Source: Streptomyces sp. AJS327
GTDB lineage: Bacteria; Actinomycetota; Actinomycetes; Streptomycetales; Streptomycetaceae
Assembly (NCBI RefSeq): GCF_013450295.1
Contig: NZ_SKBR01000001.1
Location: forward strand, 2,481,001 to 2,545,000
Direction: 5' to 3'
Length of the DNA stretch: 64,000 nt
The position numbers and the translations under genes are program-made. Positions within the stretch are counted from its first letter, which is position 1. The number at the start of each line of letters is the position of its first letter. Of the stretch, positions 35,772 to 44,352 are shown piece after piece. Below the pieces are notes generated by a model, which saw nothing but the letters and a program-made list of their open reading frames with translations, did no database searches and had not been told where the DNA came from.

Positions 35772-36344
35772 GTGCCGGACCGCACACGCCAGTTCGGGCT
35801 CTACGGCGCGCGGGGCGAGAAGGGTTCCCAGGCCGCCGCCCGGGTGCTGGACCGTCTCGCCCTGGAGGGCGGCATCATCACCCCGGTCACCCAGCGGCGG
35901 GGCCTCCGCGCTCGGCTGCGCTATCTCGACTCCGCCCCCGGGCGGCAGGCCATGCGCGAGGCGGGCATCACCGTCACCCCCCGCACCCTCGCCCGATGGA
36001 CGCGCGGCGAGCAGCGCCCCAACCCGGCCAACCTCCAGCGTCTGGACGCCGCGTACCGCGCCCACCGGCGCCGCAACGTCGCCCGCCACCTCCTCACCCG
36101 CCTCAACGCGCGTGGCGGTACCCGCGTGGAGATCCACCCCCTCGACCAGACCACCGTCCCCGACCCGCGCCGCCGCTCCCTGCCCTTCCGCCGTCTGCGG
36201 ATCCGTCGCTGGGACGACATCGTCAGCGCCTGGCAGGCCGAGGACGAGGAGGCGCTGGCCGACGCCTGGGACACCGAACTCCAGGACCTGGGAAGCGACT
36301 GGGGCAAGTACGAGTGGGTCACCTCCGTCGGCTTCGCCGCCTGA
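35772..36344 (+). CDS. Tpg-like terminal-protein homologue (tentative)
   Basis: 190 aa, close to the usual 184-185 aa of Tpg. A helix-turn-helix lies around residues 64-90 (GITVTPRTLARWTRGEQRPNP), followed by a long basic helix (RAHRRRNVARHLLTRL), a strand-rich region and an acidic helix at the end (EDEEALADAWDTEL), the same general layout as Tpg. Sequence identity to canonical Tpg appears low, so this is based on layout and on position immediately after a Tap-like gene. GTG start 1 nt after the previous stop. In Streptomyces, Tpg is covalently attached to telomere ends; no telomere sequence is seen in this window. Confidence 0.5.
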   Translation: MPDRTRQFGLYGARGEKGSQAAARVLDRLALEGGIITPVTQRRGLRARLRYLDSAPGRQAMREAGITVTPRTLARWTRGEQRPNPANLQRLDAAYRAHRRRNVARHLLTRLNARGGTRVEIHPLDQTTVPDPRRRSLPFRRLRIRRWDDIVSAWQAEDEEALADAWDTELQDLGSDWGKYEWVTSVGFAA

Positions 36345-36350
36345 CCCGGT

Positions 36351-36372
36351 CCCCACCCGGGTCCGGGTGGGG
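36351..36372. terminator. Hairpin between convergent genes
   Basis: CCCCACCCGG (36351-36360) pairs with CCGGGTGGGG (36363-36372), directly after the Tpg-like stop and before the stop of the minus-strand hydrolase gene. Likely a shared terminator. Confidence 0.65.
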
Positions 36373-36387
36373 AGGGGACGGGGCCGG

Positions 36388-37254
36388 TCAGCTGGCTCCG
36401 GTGGCCTCCGCGGACCGCGACTCGACGAAGTCCAGGAGGAGTTGGGCGGTTCGTGCGGGCTCCTCCAGGATGGGCGTGTGCCCGGCGCCGGGCAGCATCG
36501 TGACGCGCGCGCCCGGAACGGCGCGGTAGTCGGCCGCGGAGGAGGGGCGCCACCGCCGGTCCTGGTCGCCGAAGATCACCTGTAGCGGCCTGCCGACGGA
36601 TCGCAGCCGGTCCGGGAGCGCCCGCTGGTTCAGGTAGGCGACCGCCGCCCCCGCGGCCGCGGTCACCGCGTGGTACGTCATCCCGCGCAGTTCGTCGACG
36701 AGTTCCTGCGGTACCTGGTAACCCTGGCGGAATCCGACGCTGGCGAACTCGCGGATCCGCTCGTCACCCGGTGGCCACCGGGCGGGGTCGAGTTCGAGGG
36801 TCCCCGTCGCGATGAAGGCGTCCATGGACGGGCCGGAGTTGACGAGCGCGAGCGCGCTCACCAGGTCGGGCCGTTCCTCCGCGAGCGCGGTGACGGTGTA
36901 GCCGCCGCTGGAGTGGCCGACGGCCACGACACGGGGGACGTCGAGCCGGTCCAGGGCGGCCGCGAGGGTGCGCGCCTGCTCGGTGATGTCGTAGTCGCCG
37001 TCGGCGGGTTCGGCCGAGTGGCCGTGCCCGGGCAGGTCGACCCGGATGACGCGGTGGGCGTCGGTCAGCAGCGGAACCAGCGCGTCCCACGAGCGACCTG
37101 AGGTGGCCGACCCGTGGATGAGCAGCAGTGCCGGGGCGTCGCGCGGGCCGTCCTGGCGGACGTGGAGGTCGCCGCGCTCCAGGGGGAGGCGGACCGCCTC
37201 CCCGGTGACGCGGGTGTCGTCGTTCGGCCGTGGATCGCTGTCGCGTGGAGTCAT
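36388..37254 (-). CDS. Alpha/beta hydrolase
   Basis: 288 aa. Oxyanion region LLLIHGSATSGRSWD, nucleophile elbow GHSSGG (serine near residue 117), an acid in FGDQDRRW and catalytic histidine in GAGHTPILEEP complete the triad. No signal peptide. Typical soluble hydrolase or esterase/haloperoxidase-like protein; substrate unknown. It is convergent to the Tap/Tpg-like pair and divergent from the IS701-type gene. ATG taken at 37254. Confidence 0.9.
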   Translation of the reverse strand: MTPRDSDPRPNDDTRVTGEAVRLPLERGDLHVRQDGPRDAPALLLIHGSATSGRSWDALVPLLTDAHRVIRVDLPGHGHSAEPADGDYDITEQARTLAAALDRLDVPRVVAVGHSSGGYTVTALAEERPDLVSALALVNSGPSMDAFIATGTLELDPARWPPGDERIREFASVGFRQGYQVPQELVDELRGMTYHAVTAAAGAAVAYLNQRALPDRLRSVGRPLQVIFGDQDRRWRPSSAADYRAVPGARVTMLPGAGHTPILEEPARTAQLLLDFVESRSAEATGAS

Positions 37255-37734
37255 GGACCCATCCTCCTTGGCGTGCGACCCGGCGGCTTGAACGAATGTT
37301 CTCCGTTGTTCTTCGGTGGCGGTGTTCTCCGCGTACCGGCGGGGCGCCGCTACGCGAGGTGCGGTGCCGGGCCCGATCGGGAGGCGGCAGGCTCAGCTGA
37401 GCCCGCGCTGTTCCGGAGAGGTGGTGTCTCCGGGGACGTGGTGTTCGCTCCCGCCGGGCTCCGCCGTCACATTTCGCGGTGCGAGGTGGGCGGGCAATCG
37501 TGTTCCCGCCCTGACAGGTGATCGATACACCTTCCCGTCGGGGGTAACGGCGTTGCCGCAACGCGCAGTGACGAAGGGGCCTCTCGTGGCACGAGGGGTG
37601 ACGTCCGGGGACGTGGCGAGATGAAAGGAAAACCCGGGGTCTGGCGAAGCGGGTGATCGGCCCACCTCCTCCCGTATTTCGTGGCGGTTTACCGTCGAGC
37701 GGGAACTGTGGGCCGAAGCACCTGGAGGAGAAAC
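37255..37734. other. Intergenic region before the IS701-type gene
   Basis: 480 nt, no convincing gene. It contains small inverted repeats: AGGTG-ATCGATA-CACCT (37516-37532) and CGTTGC-C-GCAACG (37551-37563), plus a GAAC/GTTC pair near 37292. Its base composition is mixed, and the region just before 37735 is less GC-rich. Probably the divergent control region for the hydrolase and IS701-type genes. Confidence 0.45.
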
Positions 37735-38967
37735 GTGAACGGGACGCTCATCTCCTTGCGCAAGGACTGTGAATCTGTTAACCGAGCAGATGCGCGGTGT
37801 CAAGCCGTCACGGACGTGGCCGCTGAACTGAGTTCCGCGCTGTTCACTTCCTTACGCAGAACCGACCAGCGGTTGAAGGCCAGGCAATACCTCGACGGCT
37901 TACTCCATGCCTCGGGCCGCAAATCAATGCGCAACATAGCGGCCCGAGTTGGCACACCGGCCGCCGAGCAGAGCATGCACCATTTCATCAGCGATTCCAC
38001 CTGGGACTGGACTCCCATACGCCGGAAGCTGGCGTGCGGTCTGGAGGAGTGCTGCCCCTCCACGGTCTGGGTGGTGAGGTCCTTATTCATACCGAAAACC
38101 GGCCGCCATTCGGTCGGTGTCGAGCAGCACGTCGGGCCGGGCGCCGGGCAGACGATGAGCGGGCAGTCGGCCTACGGGGTGTGGATGACCGGCGCGAGCG
38201 TCAGCGCCCCCGTCAACTGGCGCCTGTGCCTGCCCCCTTCCTGGGCGCGCGACCCCGTACGGCGCCGCCGGGCGGCGATCCCCGCGGACGTGGTGGAGGA
38301 GCGCGCGGAGGAGTGCGCCACCGCTGTCGCCCTCGACACCGCCCGGCGGTGGGGGCTCACCCCCCGGCCGATCCTGCTGGACACCGAACTGCACGACCTC
38401 GGGTCCGTCTTCCGCCGGGTCAGGTCGGCCAACGTCCCGCTCATCAGCCGGGTCGGCGACACGGCGCGCCTGGAGGTGGCCGACCCCGCGATGCCCGGGT
38501 TCGGCGGCGGGCGGCTCCCGGCCCAGCGGATCCTCGCCTCCGTCCGGGGGCTCCGCCGCACCGCCGTGTGGGCGGACCCGGCCGCGGGAGGTGTCTCAAG
38601 GACCTCGCTGGTGGCCGCCGTTCGGGTCCAGCCGCCCGGCACCGTCTCCTCCCCGCAGGTGGCGGGCGGGCCCGGCGCGCTGTTGCTGGTGGGGGAGTGG
38701 AGCGACCCCGGAAGGCCGCCGGTGCGGATGTGGCTCACGGACATGACGGAGGCCGCCCCGGAGGCCCTGCTGGCGCTGTCCAAGTTCGGCCGCCGGGCCG
38801 CGCGGGACCTCGTGGACAAGGGGAACCGGGTGGGGCTGTACGACTTCGAGGGACGGTCGTTTCCCGGATGGCACCGGCATATGACCCTGGCGTCCGTGGC
38901 CTACGCGTCCCTGCGGGGTGACTGCCTCGGCGCGCGGGGCGGGCCGTCGCCCGCCGGTCCCGTCTGA
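37735..38967 (+). CDS. Degenerate IS701-type transposase relative
   Basis: 410 aa. The N-terminal part (LFTSLRRTDQRLKARQYLDGLL, SMHHFISDSTWDWTPIRRKL) and TGRHSVGVEQHVGPGAGQTM match the IS701/DDE_5 transposase family, but the usual first catalytic DD before the HSVGV motif reads VRSLFIPK, so the first acid is absent. A possible second acid is the D in ILLDTEL. It resembles the transposase-derived proteins often found in Streptomyces biosynthetic clusters. Three TTA codons (37852, 37900, 38083) lie in the first third, which is also less GC-rich than the rest. GTG start after GGAGGAG. I see no terminal inverted repeats or target duplication, so I do not call it a mobile element. Confidence 0.75.
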   Translation: MNGTLISLRKDCESVNRADARCQAVTDVAAELSSALFTSLRRTDQRLKARQYLDGLLHASGRKSMRNIAARVGTPAAEQSMHHFISDSTWDWTPIRRKLACGLEECCPSTVWVVRSLFIPKTGRHSVGVEQHVGPGAGQTMSGQSAYGVWMTGASVSAPVNWRLCLPPSWARDPVRRRRAAIPADVVEERAEECATAVALDTARRWGLTPRPILLDTELHDLGSVFRRVRSANVPLISRVGDTARLEVADPAMPGFGGGRLPAQRILASVRGLRRTAVWADPAAGGVSRTSLVAAVRVQPPGTVSSPQVAGGPGALLLVGEWSDPGRPPVRMWLTDMTEAAPEALLALSKFGRRAARDLVDKGNRVGLYDFEGRSFPGWHRHMTLASVAYASLRGDCLGARGGPSPAGPV

Positions 38968-38979
38968 GCGGACCTCAGG

Positions 38980-40887
38980 TCACTGGCGGGCGGTCAGGGT
39001 GTGCTGGATGCGATGCACCCGTGCGGCCAGCTGGATCTCCAGGGCCCGGCCCGGCTCCTGCCAGTCGGCTCCGAGGAGTTCGGTGAGGCGCTCCAGACGG
39101 CGGGAGACGGTGTTGACGTGGACGTGCAGCAGTTCGGCGGCGTACTTCGGCCGTTGACCGGCGTCGAAGTAGGCGTACAGCGTCCGTGTCAGGTCGGTGC
39201 GGCGCTCCCGGTCGTACTCCAGGACCGGTCCGAGCGTGGTGGAGATGAACCCGCCGATGTCGTAGTCCCTGGACAACAGCACGCCCAGGAAGCCGAGGTC
39301 CTGCGCGGAGGCACTGCTGCCGGTACCGCCGAGCGCGGTCAGTGCCTCCAGGCAGTGCCGGGCCTCCTGGTGGAGATCGGCGACCGCCGCGGGGTCGGAG
39401 CCCGGTCCGGCGGCGCTCACCGTCACGGGACGGTCGAGCAGCGCGGACAGTTCCGCGTGGACGGACCGCGCGGCCTGGCTGGCGTCCGTGCCCGGCAGCA
39501 GGAAGACGAGGCAGTCGTCGCGCACGCTCTTCAGCCCGTTCAGCCGGTTGGCGTACGAGGTGGCCCAGACGCCCGCCCGGCTCAGCAGCCCGTCGTCAAC
39601 GCGCGCCGTCACCAGGACGTGGGGGGCGGACAGATCGACGGCCAGCCGGTGCGACCGCTCCGTCAGCTGCCGTAACGACCAGGGTGGCGCGATGAGCAGG
39701 TCGTCGAAGAACTCGTCCCGGAGCTGGACCTCCGTGACGGCCAGGCTCCGTGGCATGAGCAGCAGCAGGGCGCAGAGCTGGGCCGTGAGCCGCAGGAGCC
39801 GGACGCAGCACTCGTCCACGGTCTCCGTGGAGTGCAGTATCAGCGTGCCGAGCCCCTCCCGGCCCGCGATGACCGGAGCGATCCAGAAGCCGTTGCCGAG
39901 GGTGAGCGCGGACCGCGCGGCGTGCGCCTCGAAGATCACTCGCGTCAGTTCCCGGTCACCCGTCACCGGCATCTCACCCGTGGACGCGATCACTTCACCG
40001 TCGGTGCCGCGCAACAGGAGCGGGCCGCCGAGCGCGTCGGCGGCCTCGGCGAGCACGGCCCGCACACCACTGCCGTGTAAGGCGAGTTCCATGAGCTTGC
40101 TCTGGGCGTCGTTGCTCCGGCGCAGCAGGGTGACGTGGTTCTCCGCCTCTCTCAACCCCGCCTTGAGACCGGCGATCCGCGTGCGGGCGTGACCGGAGAG
40201 CCGCGTCCTGCGGATGGAGACGGCCGCCAACGTCGCGAAGGAACTCGCCAGGGACACCTCGTCGTGCGTGAAGTACCGCACCGTCCGGGCCCCCAGGAAC
40301 AGCGCCCCGATCATCTCGCTGCCGTCGCGCAGCGCCACGCTGATCAGGGCGCGCAAGCCCTCCGCGCGGACCATCCGGTCCAGGTTCTCCACGTGCCCGA
40401 CGCGCTGGTCCGCGAGATAGTCGGGTGTCCAGAACGGGGCGCCCGCCGCGTTCGGCGGCGGTCCCGCCTCGGTGGCGGGTATTTCCAGTCCCATCGGCGT
40501 CCTGGTGACATGCCCGTCGACAACCCGGATGTGTAAGCGGCCTGTCGAGGAATCCCGGAAGCCGAGGTACGCGGTGTCGAGGTTGAGGAGCAGACGCGCC
40601 TGCCGGACGATGTCCTGGGTGAGTTCGTCGAGGTCCGGTGCCGCGGCTAAATCCCGGAGCGCGTCGACGAGTCGGACCATCCCCGCCTCACGCTGCTGCT
40701 GTCTGCTGTTCCGGGTGTGCAGGGCGAGAGCGAGTTCCCTGGCCCGCTCCAGCCGTTTCACGTCGCCGGACGACATTTCAGCGCCGCGCGCCGTCTCCAC
40801 CAGATTGTCCACGGCGCTCGGTGGTGCCTCCGCGGCGAGCAGTTCCAGAATGTCGAGGACGTGATCACTCGCTGAGGCTCCGGTCAT
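38980..40887 (-). CDS. PucR/CdaR-type transcriptional regulator with GAF domain
   Basis: 635 aa. A GAF-like sensor occupies roughly residues 75-230 (DTAYLGFRDS, GLRALISVALRDGSEMIGALFLG), a middle region follows, and the C-terminal 70 residues are a PucR-type helix-turn-helix (YFDAGQRPKYAAELLHVHVNTVSRRLERL). Start is ATG at 40887 after GAGGGGGA; an upstream extension to 40935 lacks support. Four TTA codons (40648-40650, 40534-40536, 40078-40080, 39673-39675) make strong dependence on the bldA tRNA likely. It ends 12 nt from the convergent IS701-type gene and is divergent from a monooxygenase gene, so is a good candidate for pathway regulator. Confidence 0.88.
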   Translation of the reverse strand: MTGASASDHVLDILELLAAEAPPSAVDNLVETARGAEMSSGDVKRLERARELALALHTRNSRQQQREAGMVRLVDALRDLAAAPDLDELTQDIVRQARLLLNLDTAYLGFRDSSTGRLHIRVVDGHVTRTPMGLEIPATEAGPPPNAAGAPFWTPDYLADQRVGHVENLDRMVRAEGLRALISVALRDGSEMIGALFLGARTVRYFTHDEVSLASSFATLAAVSIRRTRLSGHARTRIAGLKAGLREAENHVTLLRRSNDAQSKLMELALHGSGVRAVLAEAADALGGPLLLRGTDGEVIASTGEMPVTGDRELTRVIFEAHAARSALTLGNGFWIAPVIAGREGLGTLILHSTETVDECCVRLLRLTAQLCALLLLMPRSLAVTEVQLRDEFFDDLLIAPPWSLRQLTERSHRLAVDLSAPHVLVTARVDDGLLSRAGVWATSYANRLNGLKSVRDDCLVFLLPGTDASQAARSVHAELSALLDRPVTVSAAGPGSDPAAVADLHQEARHCLEALTALGGTGSSASAQDLGFLGVLLSRDYDIGGFISTTLGPVLEYDRERRTDLTRTLYAYFDAGQRPKYAAELLHVHVNTVSRRLERLTELLGADWQEPGRALEIQLAARVHRIQHTLTARQ

Positions 40888-41372
40888 GCTTCCCCCTCGT
40901 CTCGCCATAGACGTGATCAGCTTGGGTTGCCACATGATCGCATGGCGTGTATCCCGCCGCTACGTATCGGTGAAGAATTGTGAGCAGGCAGTTCAGAGGC
41001 GTTTCAGAGGCGGATATGCGGGAATTCGGAACGGTTCTCACCGCCGTCCGCCCGCGCCGTTCGGGACGCGCCGCGGCGGGCGTCCGGCGGGGGACAGCCG
41101 GCGCCGGAGGAGATCGCCGCGTGCGGGGCCGTGCCTCCCCACGCCCCAACCCGCCCCCGGAACCGTCGGGTTGAGGAACGACATGACATACCGTCCCCGT
41201 CCGGGGCGACCGGAACGCCCGGCGCGGGTATAACGGCCGCGAGGCACCCGACGACCGTCTGAGAGGCGGGTACGGCGCGGCCCTCGCGCGTCCCGGCCGG
41301 AGAGGTCCCTTCCATGTCCGGACAGCAGCGACTCCCCGTCCGCTCCCCGAACCGGCCCGCCGGGCGGGCCTC
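40888..41372. promoter_or_regulatory. Divergent control region with 11-bp-spaced direct repeats
   Basis: 485 nt without a supported gene between the PucR-type regulator and the monooxygenase. TTCAGAG occurs at 40992-40998 and 41003-41009, an 11-bp period with GCG after each, like the direct repeats bound by SARP activators. A TATAAC -10-like box lies at 41230-41235. A 64-codon frame at 40980-41174 exists but is arginine-rich and not convincing. Confidence 0.45.
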
Positions 41373-42521
41373 GTGAGCGCCGTCGCCGTGGTGGGGGCCG
41401 GACCGGTGGGCCTGGCCGCCGCGCTCGCGGCCCACTCCCTCGGCCTGGACACGACGCTCCTGGAGGCGCGGCCGCGTACCTCTCCCCGAGCGGGCAGCCG
41501 CGCCATCTTCGTGCACCGTGCCACGCTCGCCCTCCTCGACGGGATCAGTCCCGGCCTCGGCGGGAGAATCGCCGGGCAGGGGCTGGTGTGGGACACCAAA
41601 CGCACGCTGTGGGCCGGCCGTCAGGTCCACTCCCGGACCTACGACGTCCGGCCGGGACGGCCCGCCCCCTTCGTCAGCCTGCCGCAGACCGCCGTCGAGG
41701 ACGAGCTGCGGCGGGCCTGCGACGCGGCGGGCATCACGTCGGTCTGGGGCGACGCCGTGAGCGAGCTGCGCGGTGACCCCGGTGGCGTGCGGCTCGTCAC
41801 CGAGAGCGGCCGGGAGCACCCTGCCGGACACGTCATCGCGGCCGACGGAGCGCGCTCCCGGGTGCGGGACCGGTCCGGCATCCACCTGGAAGGCGCCGCC
41901 TCGGACAACGAGTTCGTGGTCGTCGACGTCGCCGACGGTCCCCGGCCCGCCCGGCCCGAGCGCGTCTTCCACTACCGTCACCCGGGCGCGGACGGCCGCA
42001 ACGTGCTGCTCGTCCCCTTCCGTGGAGGCTGGCGCGTCGACGTCCAGTGCCGCCCCGGAGACGACGCGGCCGACCTGCGCGCGAGCGCGTCCCGGTGGCT
42101 GCCCGCCGTGTTCCCCCACGACCCGGACGCACGGATCAGCTGGTCCTCCGTCTACCGCTTCCAGCGGCGTCTCGCCAGCAGCTTCACCGACACCCACCGG
42201 CGCGTCCTCCTCGCCGGAGAGGCGGCCCACCTGCTACCGCCCTTCGGCGCGCGCGGGATGAACTCCGGTATCCAGGACGCCGTGGCGGCCGCCCACGCCG
42301 TCCGGGAGGACACCGTCGCGGAGTACGCCCGGACACGGCGGGCAGCCGCCGAGGTCAACGCGCGGGCCGCGGGCCAGGCCCTCGACCACCTGCTGGCGGC
42401 CCGGTGGGGGCGGCGCTGCCTCCAGTGGTCGGCGGCCGGCGCCTCCCTCCTCTGGCCGTACGCCGGAAAGTGGCTGGACACGGCGCCCTACGGTCCCCGC
42501 CTCCGCGCGGCCCGCTACTGA
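41373..42521 (+). CDS. FAD-dependent aromatic monooxygenase (PHBH-like)
   Basis: 382 aa. FAD dinucleotide motif VVGAGPVGLAAAL at residue 5, DG motif AADGARSRVRD near 150, and GEAAHLLPPFGARGMNSGIQDA near 275 for the ribityl/pyrophosphate contacts, so a complete class A flavin hydroxylase. It shares with the monooxygenase at 53.8 kb the stretch GSRAIFVHR and the ending APYGPRLR, so the two are probably paralogues. These enzymes hydroxylate, or decarboxylatively hydroxylate, aromatic acids such as aminobenzoates. GTG start at 41373. Divergent from the PucR-type gene and convergent with the methyltransferase. Confidence 0.88.
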   Translation: MSAVAVVGAGPVGLAAALAAHSLGLDTTLLEARPRTSPRAGSRAIFVHRATLALLDGISPGLGGRIAGQGLVWDTKRTLWAGRQVHSRTYDVRPGRPAPFVSLPQTAVEDELRRACDAAGITSVWGDAVSELRGDPGGVRLVTESGREHPAGHVIAADGARSRVRDRSGIHLEGAASDNEFVVVDVADGPRPARPERVFHYRHPGADGRNVLLVPFRGGWRVDVQCRPGDDAADLRASASRWLPAVFPHDPDARISWSSVYRFQRRLASSFTDTHRRVLLAGEAAHLLPPFGARGMNSGIQDAVAAAHAVREDTVAEYARTRRAAAEVNARAAGQALDHLLAARWGRRCLQWSAAGASLLWPYAGKWLDTAPYGPRLRAARY

Positions 42522-42631
42522 GGGGCGTTCGGCCGGTGGGCGCGCCCCACACCGGGCCGGAGGGCGGACGGCGGCCGCGCCCCACGCGCCCGCTCGTCAC
42601 GGGCCGCCGACCCACCGTGTCCCGCCGCCGA

Positions 42632-43348
42632 TCAGCTGGCCCCCTTGGCACGCGCGACGACGAAGAACGCGGGGACATTCACCGCACGGCCGCCGTCCGA
42701 CACGGTTCCCTGATAGTCGATGGGGGCCGTCGAGACAATGTCGAATCCGGCGGCGGCGAGTTCCCGCTGAAGGGTTCCCTCCGGCCGGGACTGGGGAAGG
42801 GGAACGCGCTCGAAGACGAAACCGAACTTCTCCGCCGGCACCCCGTTGTTTTCCAGCTGACCACGGATGAAATCCCCGCTTTCCGGGGCGAGTTCGTAGA
42901 AGAAAGCGCCACCGGTGTCGCCCGCGAGATGCGCGAGCGAGGCCACCGCGAGCTTCAGTTCGTCAGGAGTGAAGGCGTGCAGCACGGTGCGCACGTACAG
43001 CCCCGCGTCCCCGATGCGATCGTGCAGCGCGGCGGCCTGCTCGGGGTGCAGCAGATCGAGTCGCTCGTACTGGACGCCGGGGCCGGAGTGCTGCTCACGG
43101 GCGCGTTCCAGCGCCTGCGGGGAGACGTCGACCCCCAGCACCCGGTCGAAGCGCTGGGCGATCGCCGCGGTCTGGGCGCCGTCGCCGCAACCCACGTCGA
43201 CCACCGGCAGGGACGGGTCGAGGACGCTGCCGAACAAGTGCAGGTGGGCCTGGGCCACATAGGTGGGATCCACGTCCCACGGAGATGTTCCCGGGGTATC
43301 GCTGAGGTCGGTCCAGAAACGGTCCCACATTGCCTCGAATCGGCTCAT
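42632..43348 (-). CDS. Class I SAM-dependent methyltransferase
   Basis: 238 aa. Canonical motif I VVDVGCGDGAQTAA near residue 50, acidic VDVSPQALERA next, post-I GVQYERLDLL and a FYELAPES loop. Start ATG 43348 with GAGAGG upstream. It lies within the biosynthetic region and probably methylates an O- or N-group of the aromatic product. Its promoter is likely the inverted copy of the element described at 43475-43504. Confidence 0.88.
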   Translation of the reverse strand: MSRFEAMWDRFWTDLSDTPGTSPWDVDPTYVAQAHLHLFGSVLDPSLPVVDVGCGDGAQTAAIAQRFDRVLGVDVSPQALERAREQHSGPGVQYERLDLLHPEQAAALHDRIGDAGLYVRTVLHAFTPDELKLAVASLAHLAGDTGGAFFYELAPESGDFIRGQLENNGVPAEKFGFVFERVPLPQSRPEGTLQRELAAAGFDIVSTAPIDYQGTVSDGGRAVNVPAFFVVARAKGAS

Positions 43349-43474
43349 GCACACATCCCTCTCGTCGGTGGTGCTGGTGTTCTTCGCCGTCACGGTGCGC
43401 GGCCACCGGAATTCCGCACGGTGCCGATGCGGATGACGGGATTACGGTTGGATCGTTCGCCAGCGCCGGTCGAT

Positions 43475-43504
43475 GTGTAAAGCGGAACCGTGGGAATGTG
43501 TCAT
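43475..43504 (-). promoter_or_regulatory. Inverted copy of the shared promoter-like element
   Basis: On the minus strand the sequence is ATGACA, 17 nt, TTTACAC, matching the (C/A)TGACA-N17-TTTACAC pattern of the two plus-strand copies at 43663 and 43849. It faces the methyltransferase gene about 125 nt away, a plausible promoter distance. Confidence 0.6.
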
Positions 43505-43645
43505 GTCGCCGCCTTTTCCCCCGGCGGTTCGGCCGCGTTTCCCACCGGACCCCCGCGCCGCGGAGTTCGGATCGCCCACCCGTCGACTCCGACCCCGAGA
43601 CCGACCGGGCGCCGGACACCCCGCCCCGCGCGGGCCGGGCGGGGC

Positions 43646-43795
43646 GGTGGTGACGGCCGGACCTGACATATTCTCCGCGCCGGGCTTTACACCCTCGGCG
43701 GTGTCGGTGAAGCTCGCAGTGGTGCCAGGCCCACTGCCACCGCGCCAGCCAGTGGTACATGGCCGCGTCCCGTGCGAGCGGGAGGAGCGGTGACC
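43646..43795 (+). repeat. Direct repeat copy 1 with promoter-like element
   Basis: About 150 nt repeated 186 bp downstream at 43832-43982. The first 46 nt are nearly identical between copies, with the element CTGACA (43663-43668), 17-nt spacer and TTTACAC (43686-43692); the rest is similar but diverged (GGTGTCGGTGAA, GGTACA-GGCC parts). It faces the GriC-like gene. Confidence 0.7.
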
Positions 43796-43831
43796 ACGCT
43801 CGCCCCGCGCGACCCGGGGTGACGGGCGGCG

Positions 43832-43982
43832 GGTGGTGATGGCCGGACCTGACATATTCTCCGCACCGGGCTTTACACGCCATCCGGCGTCGGTGAACCC
43901 TCAGGGCGGTGTCAGGTCCACTGTCACCGTGCCTGTCGGTGGTACACGGCCATGTCCCGCGGGAGCGGGGCGAGTCGTGACC
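43832..43982 (+). repeat. Direct repeat copy 2 with promoter-like element
   Basis: Second copy, 186 bp after the first. CTGACA at 43849-43854, 17-nt spacer, TTTACAC at 43872-43878, followed by CGGCGTCGGTGAA as in the inverted relative. Probably a duplicated regulatory/promoter unit of the divergent biosynthetic genes. Confidence 0.7.
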
Positions 43983-44352
43983 GCCGCCTGAGCAAGAGGC
44001 ACGGGCGCCAGCCTCCAGGCCATGGGGGAGCGGTTCCCGAGCTGTCTCCAGCGCGCCCCGGCACGCGGACGTCGTCCGCCCGGCGCGTGCTCCTCCCCGC
44101 GCCCGGCCTGGCCTCGACCCGTATCCGGCGGGCCCGCCACGCCCCCGGCCGTTCGTACGGCCGTGGCGCGGATGACGCAGACGCACGACCCAGAGTGAGT
44201 GCGGAACCACGCCCCCGGCCCCGTTCCCGCGGCACGTGCCGCCGGTGCGCCGGACGAACCATCCGCGGACCGCTCAGCCTTCCGAACCCGGTGCCGTTCC
44301 GTCCCGGGTTCCGCATTCCCGTGCCCGGTGACACCGAACGGACAGGACACCC

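Larger units (their letters stand above)
43349..44352. other. 1-kb divergent control region
   Basis: About 1000 nt without a supported gene between the methyltransferase and the GriC-like gene. It contains two direct repeats (43646-43982) and a shorter inverted relative (43475-43504); frames crossing the repeats have no recognisable domains. See the repeat and promoter entries. Confidence 0.55.

Noticed and set aside
37735..38967. Complete insertion sequence
   Set aside because: No terminal inverted repeats, no target duplication, first catalytic acid missing.
43442..43855. Minus-strand frame across the direct repeats
   Set aside because: Its codons simply follow the repeats, no ribosome-binding site or domain.
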